Below, in pieces: positions 1 to 8,244 of a DNA stretch of 64,000 nt. The notes under the pieces were generated by a model. The model ran no database searches. It worked only from the letters and a program-made list of their open reading frames with translations, and was not told where the DNA came from. The position numbers and the translations under genes were made by a program. How positions within the stretch are numbered: the first letter of the stretch is position 1; every line of letters starts with the position of its first letter. Source of the DNA: Pusillimonas sp. UBA3987 (GTDB lineage Bacteria; Pseudomonadota; Gammaproteobacteria; Burkholderiales; Burkholderiaceae_B); contig DGCD01000014.1 in the NCBI GenBank assembly GCA_002384935.1, positions 124,001-188,000 on the forward strand. The letters run 5' to 3'.

Positions 1-687
1 TCGGCCCAGCAAAACCGCTTTACTGCCGGCAATTCGACGACGTTCTTTCAGGTCCATTTGTGCCACCGCGTTTCGCCCCTCAAGCGCAGCCATGGCGTCA
101 CGATAAATACCCATTGCGCTCTCCATCGCAATCGTCGGCCGTATACGCGTCAGCATCCAATCGAGCTTCGCACACACTTTTTCGTAAGGAAGTTTTCCGC
201 TCGAAGCCCACTCATAAGCAAGCCAATCCAAGGTATCAAACCAGGATAACGAGTCAGCTGCCTGCAAAATGTCCTCTTCGGTATTACCACCGATCTCATG
301 CCGCATAACCAAAGCCCGCACCCGGCGCACAAACGACTCGGAAACGTCGGGCTGCTTACGCAACCATGCCTCAACGATGTCGGCCGACCGCATGGAATGC
401 GCAAATAAATAATCAGGGTCATCGAAGGCGGTATCAGGTGTGCCTGACGGTCCACCCGGAAAGAACCGTTCGGCATCATGCACCAACGCAGCAAACTTCA
501 ACTCCGCAGAGGCGCCGCCCGCAACAAGCCGAATAGTCCAGGCCCGGGTCGACAGCAAGTGCTCTAATTGATAAAAGCCATCAAGCCAGTCAATTGCCGC
601 CAGTTCCAGCCTTGAGAACGTGGCATCAAAAAAGCGTCCCTGAAACTGGCTTTCCAGCAAAGCCGTTGTATCTGTAGAAGTGTTCAT
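1..687 (-). CDS. HD-domain protein, partial (3' end outside window)
   Basis: The reading frame opens at an ATG at 687, behind an AAGGACAG ribosome site, and stays open to the window edge, so 229 N-terminal residues are visible and the C-terminus is missing. The pattern of metal ligands suits an HD phosphohydrolase fold: a His at LEHLLS (about 40), the His-Asp pair in AALVHDAERF (about 70), later His residues in FAHSMRSAD and MRHEIGG, and an Asp in AADSLSWFD. It starts 14 bases after the stop of the molybdopterin subunit, so it is probably the last visible gene of that operon. The substrate is unknown. A phosphatase role opposite the PEP-synthase-like pair upstream is possible but is only inference. 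Confidence 0.7.
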   Translation of the reverse strand, partial: MNTSTDTTALLESQFQGRFFDATFSRLELAAIDWLDGFYQLEHLLSTRAWTIRLVAGGASAELKFAALVHDAERFFPGGPSGTPDTAFDDPDYLFAHSMRSADIVEAWLRKQPDVSESFVRRVRALVMRHEIGGNTEEDILQAADSLSWFDTLDWLAYEWASSGKLPYEKVCAKLDWMLTRIRPTIAMESAMGIYRDAMAALEGRNAVAQMDLKERRRIAGSKAVLLGR

Positions 688-701
688 GTTCAAGCTGTCC
701 T

Positions 702-3128
702 TTATGCAGTTGCCTGCTCAAATTGCGGCGATTGCATGGCGCGCCAAACAGCTTCCGGCGTGAGCGGCAAGGCGGAAATTTCGACATTGAATTGCGTCAA
801 GGCATTACAGATCGCGTTTGTTACTGCCGCAGCCGGCGCGATTGTTCCCACCTCACCGACACCTCGCACACCAAAAGGTGTTACAGGCGACGGAATCTCA
901 GTATGCAAGAGCTCAAGTGGCGGCGCGTCGGCTGCCGTAGGTGCGAAATAATCCATCATTGTGCCGTTTAACAGCTGCCCCGTTTCGTCATCATAACGGA
1001 GCTCCTCACTTAACGCCGCACCTAACCCTTGCATTAACGCGCCGCGCACCTGGCCTTCCACCAGCATTGGGTTCACCACTGTTCCACAATCATGCACCAG
1101 TATGAAACGTTCAATTTCATATTCCCCGGTAACGGGATCCACCGCGACTTGCGCCGCAGCCGTACCAAAAGCGAAGGCGGCCTCAGGCGGCTCATAATGT
1201 GCCGTCGCATCCAGGCCGGGACTTTCCTGCGCAGGCATCCCCTGCCCGACAATAGCCCGGTTAAACACATCGGCCAGCGCTACTGATCTTTGTGCGTCGT
1301 GCTTGTGCCTCACCACAGCGCCATTAATCATAAGCTCCGAGGCCGAGCACTCCAACGCTGCCGAGGCGATGCGCAAGGTTTTGTCACGAAACACCTCTCC
1401 CGCCTCTTTAATCGCCCCGGCTGCCGCGATCATGGTGCGAGACGCAAAGGCACCTGTATTCAATGGCGTAGATGCCGTTTCACCGGCATGCACCCGAATG
1501 CGCTCGATATCCACGTTCAACACATCGGCACACACTTGAACCATTGCCGTTTCAGCACTTTGCCCAATTGAGGATACGCCCGTGTATAGATCGATATAGC
1601 CTGAACGATTTGCACGCAGCGTCACACTTTCGTGCGCACCAAACCTGGATCCCCGCTTCATCAGGAAACGCGCGCTGGCATAGCCCGTGCGCTCGATAAA
1701 AACCGAGAACCCGATACCGACCAGTCGCCCGTCTTCACGCGTTTTGTTTTTCCGCGAGCGGTGTGCCTCATAATCAATGGCTTTCACCGCCATATCAAGG
1801 CTTAACGGATAGTCACCGCTGTCATAGACCGCGCCGCTTGGAGTTTTCCACGGCAAATCAGCCGGCTGCAACAGGTTCTTGCGACGAAGTTCAACCGGAT
1901 CCATGCCCAGCCTGCGCGCCAGGCGATCAACCAGCACCTCGCGAGCAAAATTAACCTCGGGCTGACCATACCCACGATATGCGCCTACCGGCGTTTTATT
2001 TGTTATTGCAACGCGCCTGCGCACATAAGCGTCCTTCACTTTGTACGGTCCGGTAAACGTCACGCTGGAAAGCTGCGAAGAACCGAAGGACGAGTTCCAT
2101 CCCCCCAGGTCCGTCACATAGTCATCAATCAGTGCGACAAACCGGCCTTCTTTCGTCGCGCCGATCTTGTAATCATGCAACGACTCCCGCCCATGGGTTG
2201 CGGCACGAAAATGTTCGAGCCGGTCTTCAATCCATTTCACAGGTTGACGAACAGCCATCGCATGCAATGCAGCCAACACATCCTCCGGATAAGCACCCAA
2301 CTTCATTCCGAAACCACCGCCCACGTCTGAGGCAGAGACATCAATGCAACTTTCCTCCATACGCAGGATTTCAGCCAGCTGCTTACGGACAAGATGGGGG
2401 GTTTGTGTTGACATGCGCAGCGTCAATCGACGCGCGCCCGGCCGCCAGTTAACCAGAATGCCACGGGTTTCCATTGGCAACGGCGTAACGCGATTCACAC
2501 GAAACGTGTCTTCAATTGCAATCTCTGCCTCATTCAACACCTGGAACGCCTCTCCGGCCTGATCAACATTTTCGGCCAGAATATTGCTTTTCAAACAATC
2601 GGGGTGAAGTACGGGCGCATCCGGCTGAATCGTTCTGGCGGTATCAGTAATGCACGGCAACGGATCATACTCAATATGAATAAGTTCAATTGCATCCTCG
2701 GCAATAGCACGACTGGTTGCGGCAACACTGACGACCGGCTGCCCTTCATGCAAAGCCCGATCCTGCGCAAGCGCATAATAGGGGAGCGAAGGCGCACCCG
2801 GCACCGGTCGTAACACCGTTAAAGGCTCGGACTGCTCAACAACATCTTGCGGGCACAGAATATGCTTGACGCCCGGAAGCAACAACGCCTCGGAAATGTC
2901 GATAGCGACAATACGCGCGTGGGGAAATGGACAACGCGCCACCGCCATTTCCAACTGATGTGCCGGCTGCTCATCATCGACGAAGCAACCGTCGCCGCGC
3001 AACAACCGCAAATCCTCAACGCGCAGAACCTGTCTGCCAATCTGCTTCTCCCGCCCCGAAACTTGCTCGTGAGCGTCGTCTTTTTCAACATCAGTTTGCG
3101 GTAACCCGGCGCCAACTCGTTCCAACAT
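702..3128 (-). CDS. Molybdopterin-binding subunit of xanthine-dehydrogenase-family hydroxylase
   Basis: This 808-residue protein is the catalytic large subunit of a molybdenum hydroxylase, which inserts water-derived oxygen into a C-H bond of an aromatic or N-heterocyclic substrate. Visible family features are the DVGGGFGMK motif near 267, the segment GAYRGYGQPE near 379, and the C-terminal GVGEVG near 756 with the expected base glutamate. Length matches CoxL-type large subunits. The active-site loop is not the AYRCSFR of form I CO dehydrogenase, so CO oxidation is unlikely. The 2Fe-2S subunit ends 8 bases upstream, with the SRPBCC and FAD subunits beyond it. The first 30 residues are poorly conserved, so the start could lie a little further in. 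No XdhC- or CoxDEF-type maturation gene is visible in the window. Confidence 0.9.
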   Translation of the reverse strand: MLERVGAGLPQTDVEKDDAHEQVSGREKQIGRQVLRVEDLRLLRGDGCFVDDEQPAHQLEMAVARCPFPHARIVAIDISEALLLPGVKHILCPQDVVEQSEPLTVLRPVPGAPSLPYYALAQDRALHEGQPVVSVAATSRAIAEDAIELIHIEYDPLPCITDTARTIQPDAPVLHPDCLKSNILAENVDQAGEAFQVLNEAEIAIEDTFRVNRVTPLPMETRGILVNWRPGARRLTLRMSTQTPHLVRKQLAEILRMEESCIDVSASDVGGGFGMKLGAYPEDVLAALHAMAVRQPVKWIEDRLEHFRAATHGRESLHDYKIGATKEGRFVALIDDYVTDLGGWNSSFGSSQLSSVTFTGPYKVKDAYVRRRVAITNKTPVGAYRGYGQPEVNFAREVLVDRLARRLGMDPVELRRKNLLQPADLPWKTPSGAVYDSGDYPLSLDMAVKAIDYEAHRSRKNKTREDGRLVGIGFSVFIERTGYASARFLMKRGSRFGAHESVTLRANRSGYIDLYTGVSSIGQSAETAMVQVCADVLNVDIERIRVHAGETASTPLNTGAFASRTMIAAAGAIKEAGEVFRDKTLRIASAALECSASELMINGAVVRHKHDAQRSVALADVFNRAIVGQGMPAQESPGLDATAHYEPPEAAFAFGTAAAQVAVDPVTGEYEIERFILVHDCGTVVNPMLVEGQVRGALMQGLGAALSEELRYDDETGQLLNGTMMDYFAPTAADAPPLELLHTEIPSPVTPFGVRGVGEVGTIAPAAAVTNAICNALTQFNVEISALPLTPEAVWRAMQSPQFEQATA

Positions 3129-3136
3129 ACTTCCCC

Positions 3137-3631
3137 CTAACTCTGGCTCACGATTTGATCGCCCAGATAATGCGCAATGGCACGCACTGGCCCTTCATAA
3201 CCTGTACACCGGCACATCACCCCGCTGACTTCGTCACGCAACTGAGCCATTGAATAGCGCCGGCCACTTTGCTTCAAATGCGTCGCCAACATCAAAAACC
3301 CGGGTGTACAAAAGCCACATTGCAACCCATGGTGCTCACGAAATGCCCGCTGTAGATCGTTAAGCTCATTACCGTGCGCCAACGACTCAACGGTGCGCAC
3401 CTCGCATTCGTCAAGCTGCACGGCCAGCATCAAACAAGACTTCACTGCCTCGCCATTAACCATAATGGTGCACATGCCGCACACGCCCTGCTCACAGCCG
3501 ATATGCACGCCTGTCGCCCCACAACGTTGACGCAAAAAATCAGCCGCATGCATGCGTACCGGCGCCGGTTCCGATATATCGACATCATTAACCCGGGCTT
3601 GTATTTCAACAACGTTTGATTCCTGCACCAT
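3137..3631 (-). CDS. (2Fe-2S)-binding small subunit of molybdenum hydroxylase
   Basis: This 164-residue electron-transfer subunit carries both expected clusters. The plant-ferredoxin-type site is GCEQGVCGMC (about 43-52) plus a later Cys in KSCLML. The C-terminal helical site is CGFCTPG (about 101) with CRCTGY (about 136). Electrons from the molybdenum centre pass through these to the FAD subunit. Length is usual for CoxS/XdhC-like small subunits. It lies between the SRPBCC protein (3 bases away) and the large subunit (8 bases away), so the subunits are co-transcribed. The short acidic extension before the first cluster (about 20 residues) is not unusual. Confidence 0.93.
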   Translation of the reverse strand: MVQESNVVEIQARVNDVDISEPAPVRMHAADFLRQRCGATGVHIGCEQGVCGMCTIMVNGEAVKSCLMLAVQLDECEVRTVESLAHGNELNDLQRAFREHHGLQCGFCTPGFLMLATHLKQSGRRYSMAQLRDEVSGVMCRCTGYEGPVRAIAHYLGDQIVSQS

Positions 3632-3634
3632 GAC

Positions 3635-4339
3635 TTATCCTTGACCCACCACATGGTAGAGAACAAATAGCGACACGATGAACGTCGCCACACTGAATGA
3701 AGCGGCGACCTTATTCCAAGGGTCTTCGCCGCGTCCAGGAGCCGGTAAGTTGGCCTGCATATACGGGGCTTCACCAGGCGCCGCCAATTTTGCCGCTGCG
3801 GGTGCGCCAACTGATGCTTGGCCTGGCGTTGCCCGTCCGGCCTGCGCTGGGGCGCCTTCGCCAGACGAGGTTTGTGCACCTGAATCGCCGGTTTCACCTG
3901 ACAAGGCACGAGCCAGATTCACAGCGAACTCGGCGGTGAGTTTCTCGGCTTGCTTTGCGATAATGCGTTGCCCTACACTGCCCAAGGCACCGGCCAAAGC
4001 CGCTTCCCCCTCGACGACTACATGCGTCTTCCCGGCGTGCTCATGCAACGTCACCGTATTGGTCGCCCGGAAATTACCTACCGCGCCGCGAACAGCTTTA
4101 CCGATAAGCGTAAACTGAATGCGAGCGGGCTCCTCGCGTTCGGTGATACGCACATTCGTATCAAAACTTGCCGAAATAGGGCCCACTTTCTGCGTCATAC
4201 GAACGGACAGCTGGTCGGGGTCCACCACCTGAATATTGTCGATTCCCGGCATACATTGGGCAACCGCATCGGCTTTCTGAAAAAACGCCCATACCTGCGG
4301 CACTCGCTCGGCAACCGTAAATTCCTGTTTGAATTTCAT
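3635..4339 (-). CDS. SRPBCC/CoxG-like subunit with C-terminal membrane anchor
   Basis: The first 145 residues read as a CoxG-type SRPBCC domain (start MKFKQEFTV; internal CMPGIDNI; conserved stretch from VGPISASF to RIQFTLIGKAVRG). A low-complexity Ala/Pro/Gly linker follows (about 150-200), then one hydrophobic helix near the C-terminus (VATFIVSLFVLYHVVG). In carboxydotrophs CoxG attaches the hydroxylase to the inner face of the cytoplasmic membrane, and the helix here suggests the same. The gene sits between the FAD and 2Fe-2S subunits, so a structural role in the complex is likely. In many N-heterocycle hydroxylases an SRPBCC domain is fused to another subunit; here it is separate, as I recall for the 3-hydroxypyridine dehydrogenase of Ensifer adhaerens HP1. 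Confidence 0.85.
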   Translation of the reverse strand: MKFKQEFTVAERVPQVWAFFQKADAVAQCMPGIDNIQVVDPDQLSVRMTQKVGPISASFDTNVRITEREEPARIQFTLIGKAVRGAVGNFRATNTVTLHEHAGKTHVVVEGEAALAGALGSVGQRIIAKQAEKLTAEFAVNLARALSGETGDSGAQTSSGEGAPAQAGRATPGQASVGAPAAAKLAAPGEAPYMQANLPAPGRGEDPWNKVAASFSVATFIVSLFVLYHVVGQG

Positions 4340-4360
4340 TTATAAATCTCAATCGTTAAT

Positions 4361-5248
4361 TCAATTACCCGGGCCCTTGGAAAAAGCACTGGATGCCTCA
4401 CGGCGCATATCCTCCAACGCCTTCCTTACATAGGCACTTACAAGATGCAATCGATAGTCACGGGAAGCGCGGATGTCATCAGGCGGATCGGCCTGGGCTG
4501 ACGCAAGCCGGGCGGCGTTGGCGATATCGTCGTCACTCATTTGCGAACCGTTCAGCCGCTCGGATGCTTCGGTCGCCAGCATCGGCGACTCATTAACACC
4601 CCCCATTCCAATGCGCACGCCCTGCCAACGGCCTTGATCATCAATCTCGCCCACCACGGCAACCGACACAACGGCAAAATCGTTGTGTCGACGATTCACC
4701 TCACGAAACGCATAGAAGGGAGGATGCTGCGGATAAATGACGGACACCACCATTTCACTTGGCTCCAGCACAGTGGCGTAAGACCCTTCGTAGAATGACG
4801 CCAGCGGAATTTCCCGTTCGCCTTTTACGCTGACGACTTTCACCCTGGCGCCCAACACCAACGCCGCCAACGGCATTTCACCGGTCGGATCCCCCTGCAC
4901 CAGGCTTCCTCCAACCGTACCGCGGTGACGAACCTGACGATCACCCACATAGCGAATCATGTCGACCAGCAACGGCAAACGTTGCGCTATCAGCTCCGAA
5001 TATTCAATTGCGTTGTAACGGACACGCGTGCCAAGCACTGTTTCGTGCCCTTGCACACTAATGTCGTCTAGGCCCGCAATGCGATTAATGTCAATCAGTG
5101 CCGATGGTCGCCAAAGGCGCATATTCAGCATTGGCACCAAACTTTGACCTCCCGCAAGAATGCGGGCACTGCCGTCGTACTCATCCAACAACTGAGCCGC
5201 TTCTTGTACAGAAGAAGCCCGGTGATAAATAAAATCAGGGGCTTTCAT
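4361..5248 (-). CDS. FAD-binding medium subunit of molybdenum hydroxylase
   Basis: This 295-residue subunit takes electrons from the 2Fe-2S centres and passes them to an external acceptor. The two FAD pyrophosphate-binding motifs of CoxM-type subunits are present: AGGQSLVPMLNMRL (about 31-44) and TVGGSLVQGDPTGEMP (from about 108). Length and the C-terminal helical domain match the family. It starts 5 bases after the stop of the ATP-grasp gene and precedes the SRPBCC gene by 21 bases, all in one direction, which supports a single operon. Confidence 0.92.
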   Translation of the reverse strand: MKAPDFIYHRASSVQEAAQLLDEYDGSARILAGGQSLVPMLNMRLWRPSALIDINRIAGLDDISVQGHETVLGTRVRYNAIEYSELIAQRLPLLVDMIRYVGDRQVRHRGTVGGSLVQGDPTGEMPLAALVLGARVKVVSVKGEREIPLASFYEGSYATVLEPSEMVVSVIYPQHPPFYAFREVNRRHNDFAVVSVAVVGEIDDQGRWQGVRIGMGGVNESPMLATEASERLNGSQMSDDDIANAARLASAQADPPDDIRASRDYRLHLVSAYVRKALEDMRREASSAFSKGPGN

Positions 5249-5253
5249 GCTTT

Positions 5254-6345
5254 TTACTCTCTCCCAGATTCAATCAGGCTTTGGCCACCGGTCATGCGCT
5301 TAAGCACATAGTCAACCGGAGACTTTACCCGCGTAATCGGCTGTGCAGGCTTGCTGCTCCATACGGTTTCCGGACGAACCTGGAGAACACGAATCTGCAA
5401 TCTGTCGTCTACCGCCCACTCGATATCCTGAGGGGCACCACGATCTTTCTCGACCTGCTTGGCAAATTTAGCCAACTCAATAACCGTTTCGTCGGGCAGA
5501 CAAATGGCATCCTGGCGCTCGGCTTCGACCTCGCAAAAACCGACTTCACCCGTTTCCGGATCAAACCGATACTCGTGCGTCTGGGTGTGTGGCTCACGCT
5601 TGAGCAGTTGTAACGTTACTTTGTCAACTTTGAATTGCGTCGGTGTGACATCTCCCTTCACCACGCCCTCGCCCAAGCCCCAGCACGACTCAATCACAAT
5701 TTTCGACCGGTCTCCCGTGATGGGATCCAGGGTAAACATCACCCCGGCCGCACGTGCCTGCACCATCTGCTGAATGCCAACACAAATAGCAAAATCAGAT
5801 AGCGCCGCCACCTGCTTGCCTTCATGTCGATACGTCAAAACCGTATCGCTGAACATTCCCGCCCAGCACTGTCGGGTATAACGGATCACGTTTTCAACAT
5901 CCATCACCCACAAGAACGTTTCATATTGGCCGGCAAAGCTGGCTCCGGCCAAGTCCTCCGACTCACCGCTCGAACGCACGGCAACCGGGACATCCATAAT
6001 GCCCGTTCGCTCCTCCAGCCTTTCATATGCCCGCGCAATTTGGTCGTGAAGATCCTGAGGCAGTGGCGCGTTCATGATCTGATCAATTAACCGGGCTGTT
6101 TCAACCTTTAATTGAGCTGGCTCGATCTCGGTCGCGATTTTCCTGACACGACTGATTTCCTCTTCCAGGCCTGCGCCTTTCACGAACTCGCGAAACGCCT
6201 GGGTAGTTATGCCAAACCCGGGAGGAACGGAGTAACCGGCGGCCATTGAGGTGGCAAGACTGGAAAACTTTCCCCCCAGCAACGGATTGTCTTTTGCGCC
6301 CGGGTCGTCGAGCCACAGAATGTTGGGTTTTACATCAGACATCAA
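5254..6345 (-). CDS. PEP synthase/PPDK ATP-grasp domain protein (phenylphosphate synthase beta-like)
   Basis: The 363 residues correspond to the N-terminal ATP-binding part of PEP synthase or pyruvate phosphate dikinase. GGKFSSLATSMAAGYSVPPGF opens the domain, VAVRSSGESEDLAG lies near 118, and DIEW with QVRPETVW near 319 closes it. There is no swivelling histidine domain or PEP barrel, so it cannot act alone. Its start overlaps the stop of the upstream 612-residue gene by four bases (ATGA), a sign of tight coupling. The size pair (about 40 and 70 kDa) matches the beta and alpha subunits of phenylphosphate synthase of anaerobic phenol degraders. The likely job is ATP-driven phosphorylation of the partner's histidine; the final acceptor is unknown. 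Confidence 0.88.
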   Translation of the reverse strand: MMSDVKPNILWLDDPGAKDNPLLGGKFSSLATSMAAGYSVPPGFGITTQAFREFVKGAGLEEEISRVRKIATEIEPAQLKVETARLIDQIMNAPLPQDLHDQIARAYERLEERTGIMDVPVAVRSSGESEDLAGASFAGQYETFLWVMDVENVIRYTRQCWAGMFSDTVLTYRHEGKQVAALSDFAICVGIQQMVQARAAGVMFTLDPITGDRSKIVIESCWGLGEGVVKGDVTPTQFKVDKVTLQLLKREPHTQTHEYRFDPETGEVGFCEVEAERQDAICLPDETVIELAKFAKQVEKDRGAPQDIEWAVDDRLQIRVLQVRPETVWSSKPAQPITRVKSPVDYVLKRMTGGQSLIESGRE

Positions 6346-8180
6346 ACAGCCTCCTCAAGACGCTTCACGGTACCGAAATTGCCATCCACCTCAACGAGAT
6401 CACCCGTTTTGAAAATTGATGAAGCGAAACCCGTTCCAACAACGGCGGGAAGGCCATATTCACGGGAAATAATTGCGGTGTGCGCCATCATGCCCCCCAC
6501 ATCGGAGACGGCGGCACTAATCATGGGAAAGACCGGCGCCCAACTTGGCGCAGTAATACGGCATATCAAAATTTCACCCTTTTGGATTTCGTAAAGTTGC
6601 TCGGGATCCATAATCACACGCGCACGGCCTGTTACTTTTCCGGGTGACGCAGCCACCCCTTTCAAGATGTTCGAGGAATCCTGGCCAACACTGAGCCACT
6701 CTTCCACGGTTTCCTGGGTAATGCCAAACAACATAATCGTTAACGGCTCGGTAATTGACTTGGGCGGCGTGCCCAGCGCGGGCGGCGGCGCCCATTTGGC
6801 CAACGCATCGCGTTTAGCACGGCGGCGCTCAATAATCGGCTTCCAATAAACCTCACCGCGCGGCTGCGTCCCTGTTGCCCAACCAATCAGCAGGTCGTAC
6901 AGCGCATCGCTTACTTCATGTCGATGCAGGTAGAAGATATCGTCACGATTGGCAAAAAATCCGCTTCCCACGAACAAATCGCCCAACTCTCGCACCTTCT
7001 GCCAGAAAATTGAATGATGCCAGTGTTCAACATAGAAGTTGTGGTCCTCAACAAACGGAAATACTTTACGGGCCAGATTGACCAAGCCATCAAACGACTC
7101 CCGATCCTCTTCCGTTGGCAACAAAGCACGATACTCAGCCGTAACCCGGGCCCGCCTCTCGAGAATTTCATCCAAAGGCCGATCCACCTTCTCGCCGCGG
7201 TGCACCGCCTCGATATAGCCACGCAATGCAGTAAACGGCAGGCGCATATCCGTCATCCAGACCGGATCAGCATGACAATAGCCTACGCCGGTTGAATACC
7301 AGAACCAGGGGTCTTTGGAGTCTTCAAGAGATTGCACCCATTGCTGCCCCTCTTTTGTCTTTTTCAACAACTCAACGGTTTTATCCGGGCTGCTGTTATC
7401 TGTAATAACCTTGTCAACGCCCAGTTCCACGGCCAGTTTTGCCAGGCGGCGCAACTCATCGTCCGGGCGGAACAAAACAATATCAATCCCGCTGACCATA
7501 TCCGTGACCGTTTGGTCGGCAATACCGGGGAAGGCACTTTGGCAATATTCCCTGAACGTTAAATAAGCACCGTATCCCAGGTTCAGCATTTCGAAATGGT
7601 AAGAACCCATTTCCAGCATGTTTTCGATCAAACGGTTGTACTTGCAGAGCAAGTCGTGACTGGAGTACAGGCCTCGATGCCCTGTAACGTACTCTTCCTT
7701 TTCGTACTCAGGCAACGGCGTAAACTCAATTGCTTTCAAACGCTCAATACAATCTTTGGCCTTGACTTTCCAGTTCTCGAAAATCTCATCCCAGTTCTCG
7801 TAATAATGGCCGGCGCGACGCGTAAAGTACTCTTGACGCTCCGCCACCTTAACCGGGTCATCACAAATATTGGGCGCAACGTAAAGATAGCCATTGATAA
7901 CGCGCTGATCCACGCCAATCGCCGGAGGAAAAGCCCAAACACGATTCGTCATCTGACTCAACGCAACCCACCAGTTCTCCGTCATGATGGTGTCGAACGG
8001 ATAAAGAGGATCAGGGTTGTGCATACCGTCGAAGAACCAGAACTTACCTTCCTCCAGTTCCTGGCGCTCGGGGCTGACCAAACAATAATAGGGATAAAGC
8101 TCCTCCCAACCCTCCGCCCCTTCGGGCGTCGGAAGCTCAAACGGGCTGGGAAAAGCTTTCTTTTTTTCTGCAGTACTCAT
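6342..8180 (-). CDS. PEP-utilising swivelling-domain protein (phenylphosphate synthase alpha-like)
   Basis: This 612-residue protein ends in a PEP-utilising mobile domain: KGVAASPGKVTGRARV near 509, and GGMMAHTAIISREYGLPAVVG near 562-582 with the presumed phospho-histidine at about 567. The first 480 residues are an aromatic-rich domain of the phenylphosphate synthase alpha type, without the PEP barrel of true PEP synthase. With the ATP-grasp partner it should relay phosphate from ATP through the histidine to a small molecule, phenol in the known Thauera enzyme. Here it lies beside a molybdenum hydroxylase, and no carboxylase gene is visible. A good AAGGAGTCA ribosome site precedes the ATG. 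The gene follows the ABC permease after 64 bases that contain a strong hairpin. Confidence 0.87.
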   Translation of the reverse strand: MSTAEKKKAFPSPFELPTPEGAEGWEELYPYYCLVSPERQELEEGKFWFFDGMHNPDPLYPFDTIMTENWWVALSQMTNRVWAFPPAIGVDQRVINGYLYVAPNICDDPVKVAERQEYFTRRAGHYYENWDEIFENWKVKAKDCIERLKAIEFTPLPEYEKEEYVTGHRGLYSSHDLLCKYNRLIENMLEMGSYHFEMLNLGYGAYLTFREYCQSAFPGIADQTVTDMVSGIDIVLFRPDDELRRLAKLAVELGVDKVITDNSSPDKTVELLKKTKEGQQWVQSLEDSKDPWFWYSTGVGYCHADPVWMTDMRLPFTALRGYIEAVHRGEKVDRPLDEILERRARVTAEYRALLPTEEDRESFDGLVNLARKVFPFVEDHNFYVEHWHHSIFWQKVRELGDLFVGSGFFANRDDIFYLHRHEVSDALYDLLIGWATGTQPRGEVYWKPIIERRRAKRDALAKWAPPPALGTPPKSITEPLTIMLFGITQETVEEWLSVGQDSSNILKGVAASPGKVTGRARVIMDPEQLYEIQKGEILICRITAPSWAPVFPMISAAVSDVGGMMAHTAIISREYGLPAVVGTGFASSIFKTGDLVEVDGNFGTVKRLEEAV

Positions 8181-8212
8181 TTGTCATGACTCCTTTTTAA
8201 TGCTTTAGCCTC

Positions 8213-8236
8213 GCCGGAAGTCAAAATACTTCCGGC
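8213..8236 (-). other. Intercistronic hairpin between ABC importer and catabolic genes
   Basis: Perfect 9-base arms (GCCGGAAGT / ACTTCCGGC) flank a 6-base loop, in the gap between the permease stop and the next start. On the transcribed strand no T-run follows, so it is a weak candidate terminator. It is more likely an RNA processing or stability element that lets importer and enzyme genes reach different levels. Confidence 0.6.
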
Positions 8237-8244
8237 TTTAAAAT

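Noticed and set aside
702..5248. Aerobic CO dehydrogenase (CoxLSM with CoxG)
   Set aside because: The large-subunit loop is GAYRGYGQPE, not AYRCSFR, and no CoxDEF maturation genes are seen; the PEP-type genes point elsewhere.
5254..8180. A frameshifted PEP synthase
   Set aside because: The gene order is reversed relative to PEP synthase domains, both frames are intact with an ATGA overlap, and the PEP barrel is absent; two separate subunits explain it better.
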